Shown here: one piece after another, positions 8,651 through 17,498 of the stretch | Numbering within the stretch: position 1 is the stretch's first letter | Layout of the letters: every line of letters starts with the position of its first letter | Assembly: GCA_900314495.1 (NCBI GenBank) | Contig: OMVJ01000002.1 | Location: 122,535 to 186,534 of the forward strand | DNA length: 64,000 bases | Direction: 5' to 3' | Source of the DNA: an uncultured Olsenella sp. | Lineage (GTDB): Bacteria > Actinomycetota > Coriobacteriia > Coriobacteriales > Atopobiaceae | Position numbers and translations under genes: made by a program | The notes under the pieces: generated by a model | Databases searched by the model: none | What the model saw: only the letters and a program-made list of their open reading frames with translations | Told to the model about the DNA's origin: nothing

Positions 8651-8678
8651 TTGTTTTCTAATTCCTAGAAATTACTAT
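8651..8678 (+). promoter_or_regulatory. Candidate promoter of the suf operon
   Basis: TTGTTT and TACTAT are spaced by 16 nt in an AT-rich patch, the only one upstream of sufC. A second TTGACG occurs at 8692. Neither is proven. The long leader (about 110 nt) contains the palindrome at 8755-8770. Confidence 0.4.
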
Positions 8679-8754
8679 GAATTGAGTGAAGTTGACGTTC
8701 GCGTGCAACAAATGCTGCCGCGTGGGTAACAGTTCACACGTAACGAATTAGGGG

Positions 8755-8770
8755 GCGGCCGCGCGGCCGC
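8755..8770. repeat. 16 bp perfect palindrome (two NotI-type octamers) in the suf leader
   Basis: GCGGCCGC is present twice in tandem, making a 16 bp sequence that is both a direct repeat and a perfect inverted repeat. It lies 27 nt before the sufC start. It could form a leader hairpin or be a protein site; no known Rrf2 consensus is evident in it. Confidence 0.6.
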
Positions 8771-8796
8771 ACGTTCGAAAACAGGAGAGACGCACC

Positions 8797-9576
8797 ATGT
8801 CAGATCAGCTGCTCCGCGTTCAGGGCATCTCGGCGGGGACCGAGGACAAGCCCATCCTCCACAACATCGACCTAACCGTCGGTGCCGGGGAGACTCACGT
8901 CCTCATGGGCCCCAACGGGGCCGGCAAGTCCACCCTCGGCCACGTGATCATGGGCGACCCCATCTACAAGGTCACCTCCGGCACCATCACGTTCGACGGC
9001 CAGGACCTCACGGACGCCTCGGCGGACAAGCGCTCCCTGGCGGGCATCTTCCTCTCCTACCAGGCACCCGTTGAGGTTCCCGGCGTCCCCCTGTACAGCT
9101 TCCTGCGCACCATCACGCAGAAGCGCCCCGAGCTCAAGATGACGGCGCGTGACTTCCGCCAGAAGGTGGGCGAGATTGCGGACCAGCTGGACATGGACCA
9201 GTCCTTCCTCACGCGCGAGCTCAACGTGGGCTTCTCCGGCGGCGAGAAGAAGAAGATCGAGATGCTTCAGCTCCTGCTGCTCAGGCCCAAGCTGGCCATC
9301 CTGGACGAGACCGACTCCGGCCTGGACGTGGACGCGCTCTCCGTGGTCTCGCGCGGCATTGAGGCCTACCGCCAGGCCTGCGACGGCGCCCTCCTCATGA
9401 TTACGCACAACACGCGCATCCTGGAGAAGCTCACGGTGGACAAGACCCATGTTATGGTCAAGGGCAACCTGGTGGCCGAGGGTCCCGGCTCCCTCATCGA
9501 CGACATTGACGCCCACGGCTTCGAGCAGTTCGAGAAGAAGGCTGCCGCAGAGGGCCTCACGAGGGGCGATGAGTAG
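8797..9576 (+). CDS. sufC: Fe-S assembly ATPase SufC
   Basis: Cytosolic ABC-type ATPase of the SUF iron-sulfur assembly scaffold SufBC2D. The 259-residue protein has Walker A GPNGAGKST (near residue 38), the SufC-type signature GFSGGEKKKIEM in place of a plain LSGGQ, Walker B LAILDETDSGLD and the switch His in MITHNTRIL. AGGAGAGACGCACC precedes the ATG. It is the first gene of a five-gene suf operon with coupled overlaps: its TAG overlaps the sufB GTG. Confidence 0.97.
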   Translation: MSDQLLRVQGISAGTEDKPILHNIDLTVGAGETHVLMGPNGAGKSTLGHVIMGDPIYKVTSGTITFDGQDLTDASADKRSLAGIFLSYQAPVEVPGVPLYSFLRTITQKRPELKMTARDFRQKVGEIADQLDMDQSFLTRELNVGFSGGEKKKIEMLQLLLLRPKLAILDETDSGLDVDALSVVSRGIEAYRQACDGALLMITHNTRILEKLTVDKTHVMVKGNLVAEGPGSLIDDIDAHGFEQFEKKAAAEGLTRGDE

Positions 9577-10997
9577 TGAGCGACGAGAAGAGGCGCACGC
9601 AGATCGAGGACGTAGACCGCTCCCTCTATGACTTCACCAAGTCCGAGGAGGGCTACGAGCGCTACGCGGACGGCCTCACGCCCGACATCGTGCGTGCCAT
9701 CAGCGGCAAGAAGGACGAGCCCCAGTGGATGCTGGACATGCGCCTGAAGGCACTGGAGGTCTTCCACAAGAAGGAGATGGCGGGCAACTGGGGTCCCTCC
9801 ATCGCCGGGCTTGACATGGACCACATCTCCACCTACGTCAGCCCCAAGACCAAGCAGGCCAGGGACTGGGACGACGTCCCCAAGGACATCAAGGACACCT
9901 TCGAGCGCCTGGGCATTCCGCAGGCGGAGCGAGAGTCCCTCGCCGGCGTGGGCGCCCAGTACGACTCCGAGATCGTTTATCACAACATGCGCGAGGAGGT
10001 TGCCAAGTACGGCGTGGTCTACACCACCATCGAGGACGCCCTGCACGACCCCAAGTGGGAGCCCGTGGTGCACGAGTACTTTGGCACGCTCATCCCCATG
10101 ACTGACCACAAGTTCGCTGCCCTCCACTACGCGGTCTGGTCCGGCGGCTCCTTCGTGTACGTGCCCGCCGGCGTCACCGTGGAGTACCCCCTGCAGAGCT
10201 ACTTCCGCCTGAACGCCCAGGGCGCCGGCCAGTTCGAGCACACCCTCATCATCGTGGAGCCCGGTGCGGACCTGCACTTCATCGAGGGCTGCTCCGCCCC
10301 CAAGTACTACGAGGCCAACCTCCACGCCGGCGCGGTGGAGCTCTTCGTGAAGGACGGCGCGCGCCTGCGCTACTCCACCATCGAGAACTGGTCCAAGAAC
10401 ATGTACAACCTCAACACCAAGCGTGCCAAGGTTGCCTCGGACGCGAAGATGGAGTGGGTCTCCGGCTCCTTCGGCAGCCACGTGAGCTACCTCTACCCCA
10501 CAACCGTCCTGCAGGGGGACCGGTCCAGCTGCGAGTTCACCGGCATCACCTTCGCCGGTGCCACGCAGGACCTGGACACGGGCTGCAAGGTCATCCTGAA
10601 CGGCGCGGACACCACGGCCTCCGTGGAGACCAAGTCCATCTCCAAGGACGGCGGCGTCAACACCTTCCGCTCATCCGTGGTCATTGGCCGCCATGCCGAC
10701 AACGCGCGCGCCAGCGTCAGCTGCCAGTCGCTCATGCTGGACAACATCAGCCGGTCCGACACCATTCCCGCCATGGACGTGCGCAACCCCACGGCCAGCG
10801 TGGGCCACGAGGCCACCATCGGCCGCATCTCGGACGACACCATCCTCTACCTCATGAGCCGTGGCTGCTCCGAGGCAGAGGCCCGCACCATGGTCGTCAA
10901 CGGCTTCGCCAACCCCGTCTCCAAGGAGCTCCCGCTGGAGTACGCCGTCGAGATGAACAACCTGATCAAGCTCGAGATGGAAGGGGCGATCGGCTAA
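9576..10997 (+). CDS. sufB: Fe-S cluster assembly scaffold SufB
   Basis: Core scaffold subunit on which SUF clusters are built. 473 residues, normal length. The start is GTG at 9576, overlapping the sufC stop (TAGTG); the protein opens SDEKRRTQIEDVDRS. The beta-helix core holds conserved SufB segments such as YPLQSYFRLN, SVGHEATIGRIS and LMSRGCSEAEAR, the last with the conserved Cys near the SufD interface. Its stop overlaps the sufD ATG (TAATG). Confidence 0.97.
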   Translation: MSDEKRRTQIEDVDRSLYDFTKSEEGYERYADGLTPDIVRAISGKKDEPQWMLDMRLKALEVFHKKEMAGNWGPSIAGLDMDHISTYVSPKTKQARDWDDVPKDIKDTFERLGIPQAERESLAGVGAQYDSEIVYHNMREEVAKYGVVYTTIEDALHDPKWEPVVHEYFGTLIPMTDHKFAALHYAVWSGGSFVYVPAGVTVEYPLQSYFRLNAQGAGQFEHTLIIVEPGADLHFIEGCSAPKYYEANLHAGAVELFVKDGARLRYSTIENWSKNMYNLNTKRAKVASDAKMEWVSGSFGSHVSYLYPTTVLQGDRSSCEFTGITFAGATQDLDTGCKVILNGADTTASVETKSISKDGGVNTFRSSVVIGRHADNARASVSCQSLMLDNISRSDTIPAMDVRNPTASVGHEATIGRISDDTILYLMSRGCSEAEARTMVVNGFANPVSKELPLEYAVEMNNLIKLEMEGAIG

Positions 10998-12115
10998 TGG
11001 CACAGAGCATCGCCGAGCAGACCTCTGCTGATACCGTCACCCTCCACAGGGTGAACACTCCCCTGGCGCAGACTTGGAACTACCTGCGCGCCAACGACAT
11101 CACGCTCACCGTGCCCAAGCTCTCGCGCAAGGGCGACGTCTACTTCGCCCTGCCGCAGCTCTACCGCAAGATCGAGTGCGGCATGGGCGAGCAGGTGACG
11201 GAGTGGGTCACATCCCAGGCTGCCGACGCCACCTACGTTGAGGTGCGCCGAGGCGAGCACCGAGCGGACCCCATTGTGGTGGACGTTGACTCAGACGCCG
11301 GCACCGTGCGCGACACGGGCATCATGCTGCGCGAGGGCTCCTCGGCAACCGTCGTCGTGATTGCGCACGGCACTGGCACCGCCGAGGCAACGTCCGCATC
11401 CCTGCTGCGCATAGTGGCGGAGAAGCGCGCCCGCCTGACCCTGGTGGAGATTGTGGCGGAGACCGATGCTATCCAGCACCTGGAGTCCGTGGGCATAGAC
11501 GCGGACGACGACGCGGTGCTGGACGTGCGCCAGTACCTGCTGGGCGGCGGCAAGGTGGCCGTGGGCTTTGCGGCCAACCTGGCCGGGGACCGCGCCCGCA
11601 TAGAGCTCAACACCCGCTACCTGGCCCGCCAGAGCGAGGTGCTGGACATCAACCACGTGGTGCGCCAGCGCGGCGAGAACACGCGCGCCCAGATCAACGA
11701 GTCCGGCGTTCTTGCGGACGCGGCCCAGAAGAGCCTGCGCGCCACCATCGACCTCATTCACGGCGGCAAGGGCTCCAAGGGCAACGAGGCAGAGACCGTG
11801 CTGGTCACGGGTGACGACATCGTCAACAAGACAATGCCGGTCATCCTGTGCGACGAGGACGACGTCCAGGGCAACCACGGCGCCACCATCGGCTCCATTG
11901 GCCCCGACCAGATGCAGTACCTGCGCGACCGCGGTCTCTCCACCAGGGAGGCCGAGGACCTGTACGTGCGTGCCATCTTTGACGACGCCACCATCAACGC
12001 CCCCACGGATGCCGCCCGCCAGGCCGTGCTTGCCCGCGCGGCCGAGGTCCTTGGGCAGGAGATAGCACATGACCTTTCTGACGGCCTGTTCCTGCAGGCG
12101 GAAGAGGAGGCATAG
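10997..12115 (+). CDS. sufD: Fe-S cluster assembly protein SufD
   Basis: SufB paralogue that completes the SufBC2D scaffold. I place the start at the ATG at 10997, overlapping the sufB stop, giving 372 residues; the open frame further upstream is antisense-type noise within sufB. The C-terminal half carries the SufB/SufD family pattern (NHGATIGSIGPDQMQYLRDRG, read in two pieces, and LSTREAEDLYVRAIF). The N-terminal half is divergent, as usual for SufD. One nucleotide separates its TAG from the sufS ATG. Confidence 0.93.
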   Translation: MAQSIAEQTSADTVTLHRVNTPLAQTWNYLRANDITLTVPKLSRKGDVYFALPQLYRKIECGMGEQVTEWVTSQAADATYVEVRRGEHRADPIVVDVDSDAGTVRDTGIMLREGSSATVVVIAHGTGTAEATSASLLRIVAEKRARLTLVEIVAETDAIQHLESVGIDADDDAVLDVRQYLLGGGKVAVGFAANLAGDRARIELNTRYLARQSEVLDINHVVRQRGENTRAQINESGVLADAAQKSLRATIDLIHGGKGSKGNEAETVLVTGDDIVNKTMPVILCDEDDVQGNHGATIGSIGPDQMQYLRDRGLSTREAEDLYVRAIFDDATINAPTDAARQAVLARAAEVLGQEIAHDLSDGLFLQAEEEA

Positions 12116-12116
12116 C

Positions 12117-13394
12117 ATGGCTTCGGCACTCACTCAGGCGCAGCTTGAGGACATCACGGCCAGCCCCTACAAGAAGGACTTCCCCCTCCTGGCCCAGCAC
12201 CCCAACATCACCTTCCTGGACAGCGCCGCAACCTCCCAGCGGCCGGCCGCCGTGCTTGACGCGGAGCGCCGCTTCTACGAGACCATGAACGCCAACCCGC
12301 TCCGTGGCCTGTACAAGCTCTCCGTGGAGGCCACCCAGGCCATCGACGACGCGCGCAGGCACATCGCCCGCTTCATCGGCGCCCTGGACGCAGAGGGCAA
12401 GCCGCAGAGCAGCTCCATAGTCTTCACCCGCAACGCCTCGGAGTCCCTGAACCTGCTGGCGCACACCCTGCCCCAGGTTGCCGGCCTGGGCCCCGGCGAC
12501 GAGGTGGTCATCTCCATCATGGAGCACCACTCCAACCTCATTCCCTGGCAGCAGGTGTGCCGGGCAACCGGTGCCAAGCTGGTCTTCCTGCGCCTGGACG
12601 ACGACTACCGCATTCCCGCCAGCGAGCTGGAGCAGAAGATCACCGAGCGCACCAAGATTGTCTCCGTCACGCACGTGTCCAACGTGCTGGGTGTGGAGAA
12701 CGACATCCCGGCCATTGCCGCACGCGCGCACAAGGTGGGCGCCTACCTCATCGCGGACGGCGCCCAGTCCGTGCCGCACGTGCAGGTGGACGTGCGGCAG
12801 CTGGGGTGCGACTTCATGGCCTTCTCGGCCCACAAGCTTGGCGGCCCCATGGGCATTGGCGTGCTGTGGGGAAAGCCCGAGCTCTTGGACGCGCTTCCCC
12901 CCTTCCTCACCGGCGGCGAGATGATCGACTCCGTGACGGAGGAGGACGCGGTGTGGGCCCCCGTGCCGCAGAAGTTCGAGGCGGGCACCCAGGACGCGGC
13001 GGGCTCCTACGCCTTTGACGCGGACCTGACCTACCTGGAGTCACTTGGCATGGCCAACATCGAGGCGCGCGAGCGCGAGCTTGCCATCTACCTGACGGAG
13101 CAGCTTGCGGCCCTGGACTTCGTGACCGTCATCGGCCCGACGGACGGCAGGCGCCACGTGGGCGCCGTCTCGTTCGACGTGCACGGCATCCACCCGCACG
13201 ACGTGGCCTCCATCCTGGACATGGGCGACGTCTGCATTCGCGCCGGCCACCACTGCGCGCAGCCCCTGCTCACCTACCTGGGCTACCACAGCACCTGCCG
13301 CGCATCCATCGCCTTCTACAACGACAAGGCGGACATCGACAACCTCGTAACCGGCCTCGGCCAAGTCTGGAGCATCTTCAATGGACGTAACTAG
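12117..13394 (+). CDS. sufS: Cysteine desulfurase SufS
   Basis: PLP enzyme that takes sulfur from cysteine for Fe-S assembly; class V aminotransferase fold. 425 residues from the ATG at 12117; an in-frame ATG at 12069 lies inside sufD and adds nothing conserved. PLP Lys240 is in FSAHKLGGPMGIG. The persulfide-forming Cys394 is in HSTCRASIAFYN. The AGHHCAQP motif (376-383) matches the SufU-dependent desulfurases, where the second His captures zinc from SufU. The following sufU overlaps its end by 14 nt. Confidence 0.97.
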   Translation: MASALTQAQLEDITASPYKKDFPLLAQHPNITFLDSAATSQRPAAVLDAERRFYETMNANPLRGLYKLSVEATQAIDDARRHIARFIGALDAEGKPQSSSIVFTRNASESLNLLAHTLPQVAGLGPGDEVVISIMEHHSNLIPWQQVCRATGAKLVFLRLDDDYRIPASELEQKITERTKIVSVTHVSNVLGVENDIPAIAARAHKVGAYLIADGAQSVPHVQVDVRQLGCDFMAFSAHKLGGPMGIGVLWGKPELLDALPPFLTGGEMIDSVTEEDAVWAPVPQKFEAGTQDAAGSYAFDADLTYLESLGMANIEARERELAIYLTEQLAALDFVTVIGPTDGRRHVGAVSFDVHGIHPHDVASILDMGDVCIRAGHHCAQPLLTYLGYHSTCRASIAFYNDKADIDNLVTGLGQVWSIFNGRN

Positions 13395-13836
13395 CCTCTA
13401 CAACGCGCAGTTCATGGATCACATCGCGCACCCCGACTACAAGTACCAGATGGAGGATCCCACCCACACGCACGAGGGCGTGAACCCCTCCTGCGGCGAC
13501 GAGCTCACGCTCTCCGTCCGCATTGGCGACGACGGCCGCATTGAGGAGACCGCCTACACCGGCCACGGCTGCGCCGTCAGCATGGCATCCGCGGACATGA
13601 TGAGCGACCTCATGGTGGGGAAGACGCCCGAGGAGGCCCGTGCGCTCTGCAAGATGTTCAAGGACATGGTCACCGGCGAGGAGGCGGACGCGGACAAGCT
13701 GCAGAAGAACCTGGACGAGGCCGCCATGCTCAAGGACGTGAGCCACATGCCGGCGCGCGTGAAGTGCGCGGAGCTCGCCTGGCGCACCCTGGACGAGATG
13801 CTCAAGGGCGAGACTGAGCCCTCCACCACAGAGTAG
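13381..13836 (+). CDS. sufU: Zinc-dependent sulfur-transfer protein SufU
   Basis: IscU-like partner that accepts persulfide sulfur from SufS in Gram-positive SUF systems. 151 residues. The zinc ligands expected from Bacillus SufU are present: Cys38 and Asp40 (NPSCGDE), Cys64 (GHGCAVS) and Cys129 (RVKCAELAW). The 19-residue insertion typical of SufU versus IscU fits the long stretch between Cys64 and Cys129. Overlap with sufS means coupled translation. No SufE is needed or seen. Confidence 0.95.
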   Translation: MDVTSLYNAQFMDHIAHPDYKYQMEDPTHTHEGVNPSCGDELTLSVRIGDDGRIEETAYTGHGCAVSMASADMMSDLMVGKTPEEARALCKMFKDMVTGEEADADKLQKNLDEAAMLKDVSHMPARVKCAELAWRTLDEMLKGETEPSTTE

Positions 13837-13916
13837 ATTCGCTCGATTCCGCCGGGTGCCCGAACCTCTGGGCTCCCGGCTCAGGCGCTCGGGGAACAAG
13901 GGAAGGGAGACGCAAG

Positions 13917-14420
13917 ATGGCAGGAATGTTCTCGACGAAGGGCAAGTACGCGCTCCGCGCCATGGCCGACCTGGCGACTCACGACGGCTGGGTCTCTCTC
14001 GGTGACGTCTCCAAGCGGCAGAACATCTCGCGCAAGTACCTGGAGCAGGTGATCTCGCTCATGCACAAGGCGGGCTACGTGGAGAGCCTGCGCGGCAAGG
14101 GCGGCGGCTACCGCCTGACCCGCAAGCCCGAGGAGTACACGCTGGGGCAGATTCTGCGCGCGGCAGAGGGCTCTCTCGCCCCCGTGGCCTGCCTGGACTG
14201 CACCAACGACGAGATCTGCCCCATCATCGAGACCTGTCCCACCGTGGCCGTCTGGCGCGACCTGGGCAAGGTCATGGCCAACTACCTGGACTCCAAGACC
14301 CTGGCAGACATCCTCAACACCCACAACGGAGAGCTGGCCGGCGTGACCGACTGGCACCCCAAGGGCAGCCGCAGCGGCAAGACCGGCCGCCGCCGCCACG
14401 TGAGCAACGCGGACTGCTAG
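13917..14420 (+). CDS. Rrf2-family transcriptional regulator with Fe-S cysteines
   Basis: Winged-helix regulator, probably the sensor that controls the suf operon next to it. The 167-residue protein starts MAGMFSTKGKYALRAM with GGGAG 7 nt upstream. The recognition helix region (SRKYLEQVISLMHKAGYV) and wing (GKGGGYRLTR) are typical. Four cysteines, Cys92, Cys95, Cys101 and Cys107, lie where IscR/NsrR/RsrR proteins bind a cluster, but the spacing C-x2-C-x5-C-x5-C differs from IscR. It lies 80 nt after sufU in the same direction and may share the operon. The C-terminal tail is basic (SGKTGRRRHV). Confidence 0.9.
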   Translation: MAGMFSTKGKYALRAMADLATHDGWVSLGDVSKRQNISRKYLEQVISLMHKAGYVESLRGKGGGYRLTRKPEEYTLGQILRAAEGSLAPVACLDCTNDEICPIIETCPTVAVWRDLGKVMANYLDSKTLADILNTHNGELAGVTDWHPKGSRSGKTGRRRHVSNADC

Positions 14421-14442
14421 GTCCCCGCAACCACGGGTTATC

Positions 14443-14484
14443 ATGCTCCCGGTAGCGCCCTGCAGCGTCGCCGGGAGCATTTTT
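14443..14484. terminator. Bidirectional terminator between the Rrf2 gene and the secreted protein gene
   Basis: Perfect 10 bp stem (ATGCTCCCGG/CCGGGAGCAT) with an 18 nt loop and TTTTCC on the plus side. It lies between convergent genes ending at 14420 and 14486. Confidence 0.8.
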
Positions 14485-14485
14485 C

Positions 14486-16009
14486 CTATGCCCAGATGTC
14501 CCGCATGAAGCGTTCTAGGTACGCGACGCCGTAGTAGCCACCGGAGTACGTCTGCGCGTCTCTCTCGGTGAACTTCCTGCCGTAGGGGCCCCACGCAAAC
14601 CCGTAGTAGCCGCTCGTCGCAAGATAGCGCACGTGTGCCCAGATTGCCTCCCGCCAGCTGGAGAAGCTCTTCCCCGTCCAACCCCAGGCGTTGTGTGGCC
14701 GGAAGCAGTACTTTCCACGGGTGCTCTCCAGGCTGGCTATTGCCGCGGAGAGGCGCGGGTCCAAACCGTGCTCGTATGCCGCCTGGGCGAAGTTCCTGCC
14801 CTGCCCCGCAAGGGGATACGCCGCCATGTACGCGTCGATGCGGTGCGCCCACGTGTTCACGAAGTCATACTCGGACTTCTCCAATGCCGCACCCGTGACG
14901 TCCGCGACGTACTCCACGCCTCCGACGCTCAGGGTCGTACCCTTGGCGATGGACCCATCGCTTTGGATCCAGTAGCGCTGCTCGCCGTTGCCCCAAGAGG
15001 AGGAAACCAGCCACGTGGGTTCAACGGGCACGTAGTCATGAGCATCACCGGTATCCCACGTCCCTGCGGAGGGTTCCTCCCGCCACCCACACCGTGAGGT
15101 CAGCTCGGCAACCTCGTTGGAATCCCTGGTGTACAGATGCTGACCAGACGCTGGGTCGTACAGCCTTCGCATGTGAAAGCCTTTGACACCAAACCACGCA
15201 ACGCCCTCGTAGTTCCATTCGTGCTTCGCAATGGAAAGCTCGCGCTTCTCATTGGCATCCGTAGTCCAGAGGTGCAGACCGCAGGCGGGGCTGTAGAGTC
15301 TATATACGGGAGTCCCCGAAGAGCCGGACGCCGTAAAGCCAATGCCCTCGTACTGCCATCCCTGGGCTGAGGCGATGGTCATCGCCTCATAGAAGTCACT
15401 CGTATACAAATGCTCGGCAGAACTGGGGTTGAAAAGCCGGTAGACGTTCATCTTGTCCACAACGGCAGAAGACGCGTCTGCACACACTGAGGCCAGCGGC
15501 TCCATGGCTTCAGCGGGTTTCTCGACTTCCCCTGCGCTGTGCTTCGTAGGCGTCTGAATTGGAACGAGGAGGTCAGATGTGGCCGTTTGGGAGGGTATTG
15601 GGGCGGAAGCAGGCTGCGCATCCCCGATGCCGGCATCCCCTGCCTCTGCAGATGGCTCGCCACCACCCGCTCTTGCGGATTCCTCCGCAGTCTCAGGGGA
15701 GGGATTCGCCAAAGCCCCAGAATCTGTCTCAGTAACCCAAGCGCCCGAGGTCTCCGTCTCCGAGGCTGCAGAAGCCAATGATGGCATGAGGGCCGAAACG
15801 GAAGCCGACGCCTCAGACAAGGAAGCTTCACCCACTGCAACATCACTCGACTCAGAGGTCGCCGGAGGGGCCTCCTCAGACCAAGCAACCGTAGGTGCAA
15901 CTGAGAGGCTCAGCGCAGAGGCGAGAGCAAGTCCCAAGCCTACCCGCCGTGCAATCAAAGACGCATTGGCAGCGCAGTATTTCCCACGGTAAGAGTTCGC
16001 ATTGCTCAT
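14486..16009 (-). CDS. Secreted protein: DUF5648-type repeats plus lysozyme-like C-terminal domain
   Basis: 507 residues with an N-terminal signal (hydrophobic GLGLALASALSLSVAPTVAWS, cleavage near residue 45), then about 120 residues rich in Ser, Ala and Glu. Three repeats follow, each with the form YRL(F/Y)(N/S/D)P(S/A).(A/G).HL(Y/W)T (near 188, 236 and 282), typical of DUF5648-like modules. A short wall-binding-like stretch with WIQSDGSIAKG comes next. The C-terminal 110 residues (FAQAAYEHGLDPRLSAAIAS to FRPHNAWGW) look like a lysozyme/glucosaminidase-type domain with a likely catalytic Glu in LESTRGK. The same domain occurs in the gene at 42971. Likely extracellular, acting on cell wall. 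Confidence 0.8.
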   Translation of the reverse strand: MSNANSYRGKYCAANASLIARRVGLGLALASALSLSVAPTVAWSEEAPPATSESSDVAVGEASLSEASASVSALMPSLASAASETETSGAWVTETDSGALANPSPETAEESARAGGGEPSAEAGDAGIGDAQPASAPIPSQTATSDLLVPIQTPTKHSAGEVEKPAEAMEPLASVCADASSAVVDKMNVYRLFNPSSAEHLYTSDFYEAMTIASAQGWQYEGIGFTASGSSGTPVYRLYSPACGLHLWTTDANEKRELSIAKHEWNYEGVAWFGVKGFHMRRLYDPASGQHLYTRDSNEVAELTSRCGWREEPSAGTWDTGDAHDYVPVEPTWLVSSSWGNGEQRYWIQSDGSIAKGTTLSVGGVEYVADVTGAALEKSEYDFVNTWAHRIDAYMAAYPLAGQGRNFAQAAYEHGLDPRLSAAIASLESTRGKYCFRPHNAWGWTGKSFSSWREAIWAHVRYLATSGYYGFAWGPYGRKFTERDAQTYSGGYYGVAYLERFMRDIWA

Positions 16010-16157
16010 GCAGGTACCTCACATTTGAGCAAGTAGCTACTGGCAAAACCACCCAGCAATAGTCACCAACGCTTTTATGTAAGCATGTCATCCGCGCACT
16101 GTGACTATTTGAGGTCAAGATTTCAGGAGCTATTCATGCATAGCAACCATTCACGGC

Positions 16158-16192
16158 AAAAAAGGAGCCGCTCGCACGATGCGGGCGGCTCC
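16158..16192 (-). terminator. Terminator of the aldolase gene
   Basis: On the minus strand GGAGCCGC.CGCA pairs with TGCG.GCGGCTCC around a 3 nt loop and is followed by TTTTTT. It lies 38 nt after the aldolase stop. Confidence 0.85.
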
Positions 16193-16229
16193 AAAGGCAT
16201 TGCAGTGATGCGCTGAACGCAGGCAGAAC

Positions 16230-17105
16230 TTAGAAGTCCCAGCCCTTGCCGTCGGCACCGAAGTCCTTGATGAGGCCCTCGGCGGTCTCGACGATGGCGT
16301 CGAAGCCAGGCTTGAGGAGCTTGCGCGGGTCGTAGTTCTTGCCCTCGAGGTCCTTGCCGGACTCGATGAAGGCACGGGTGGCCTTGTGGAAGGAGAGCTG
16401 CAGCTCGGTGTTGATGTTGATCTTGGCAACGCCGAGGGAGACGGCCTTGAGGACCTGCTCCTTGGGGATGCCGGAGCCACCGTGGAGGACGAGCGGCAGG
16501 TCGCCGGTCTTGGCCTGGATGGCGGCCAGCTGATCGAAGTTCAGGCCAGCCCAGTTCGCGGGGTAGGGGCCGTGGATGTTGCCGATGCCGCAGGCCAGGA
16601 AGTCAACGCCCAGCTCGGCGATGGCCGCGCACTCGTCAGGATCGGCCAGCTCGCCCTGAGCGGTGACGCCGTCCTCGGTGCCGCCGATGCCGCCAACCTC
16701 AGCCTCAATGGAGAGGCCCTTCTGGTGGGCGAGCTTCACGAGCTCCTTGGTGTGCTCGACGTTGACGTTGAAGTCGGCCTCGTGGGAACCATCGTACATG
16801 ATGGAGGTGAAGCCGGCGTCGATGCACTTGAAGCAGTCCTCGTACGAACCGTGATCGAGGTGCATGGCGACGGGGACGGTGATGTTCATGGAGTCAACGA
16901 GGTCACGGACGACGTCAGCGACGACCTTGAAGCCCTTCTGCCACTTGGCGGCACCAGCGGTGCACTGGATGATGACGGGAGCCTGCGTCTCCTCAGCAGC
17001 GGTGAGGATGGAGCGCGTCCACTCAAGGTCATTGGTGTTGAATGCGGCGATGCCGTAGTGACCAGCCTTGGCGGCCTTAAGCATACCTGCAGCGTTTACG
17101 AGCAT
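16230..17105 (-). CDS. fba: Class II fructose-bisphosphate aldolase
   Basis: Zinc aldolase of glycolysis/gluconeogenesis that cleaves fructose-1,6-bisphosphate to DHAP and glyceraldehyde-3-phosphate. 291 residues. Zinc ligands are visible: His85 in MHLDHGS, the Glu-containing AEVGGIGGTEDG loop, GNIHGPYP and LHGGSGI. A perfect AGGAGGT lies 6 nt before the ATG, suggesting high expression. A tagatose-bisphosphate or ketose-bisphosphate aldolase of the GatY/KbaY group would look similar; the central-metabolism role is preferred because the gene stands alone with its own terminator. Confidence 0.9.
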   Translation of the reverse strand: MLVNAAGMLKAAKAGHYGIAAFNTNDLEWTRSILTAAEETQAPVIIQCTAGAAKWQKGFKVVADVVRDLVDSMNITVPVAMHLDHGSYEDCFKCIDAGFTSIMYDGSHEADFNVNVEHTKELVKLAHQKGLSIEAEVGGIGGTEDGVTAQGELADPDECAAIAELGVDFLACGIGNIHGPYPANWAGLNFDQLAAIQAKTGDLPLVLHGGSGIPKEQVLKAVSLGVAKININTELQLSFHKATRAFIESGKDLEGKNYDPRKLLKPGFDAIVETAEGLIKDFGADGKGWDF

Positions 17106-17498
17106 TTGTTACCTCCTGGGGAACGATTTGCGAGCCCATAATTGCCGTGCTGACGTGATGATACCCCCACGAGGCCCGGTGGGAAGGACAACTTAGGGAT
17201 ACATGCGCGAATTCGCAGTTGAATGGTAGACAGTTCGGCGAATGGCATAGGTGCCCGCAACTGCCTGCGGTTTTCTCTTACGCTCCCCTTACCCCAATAA
17301 TCCAAAGGGACTATTTGTAGGTCCTCTGGAAGTCGTGTCTCACCTTTGTGTGGCCCCTCCCCCGGCGTGAAATCCATCCATAGACTTGGGAAAACAACTC
17401 CGAGCAAGGCAACTCGGCACTTGCGCGAGCCCGGCGAACGTCCCCGCACGCGGGGCCTTTCAGGGCGAGCCAAGGCTGTCAACGAACGGGAAGGCACC
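17106..17498. other. Divergent intergenic region, 393 bp
   Basis: Lies between the aldolase (minus) and the Ser/Thr-rich membrane protein (plus). It contains a weak minus-strand promoter (17158-17185) and a small CCCCG-CACG-CGGGG hairpin at about 17443-17456, just before the plus-strand gene. I see no gene in it. Confidence 0.5.
17158..17185 (-). promoter_or_regulatory. Candidate promoter of fba (TTCCCA-16-TATCAT)
   Basis: Minus-strand TATCAT preceded by GGGGG lies 52 nt before the aldolase start, 16 nt after TTCCCA. The -35 is poor. It shares a GGGTATC core with two other candidate promoters in this window. Confidence 0.3.

Noticed and set aside
10454..10996. Upstream extension of the sufD reading frame
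   Set aside because: It lies inside sufB, encodes a Pro/Arg/Gln/His-rich nonsense sequence, and the ATG at 10997 overlaps the sufB stop as expected for coupling.
17346..17498. N-terminal extension of the Ser/Thr-rich membrane protein
   Set aside because: No ribosome site, covers the leader hairpin, and the ATG at 17499 has GGGAAGG at the right distance.
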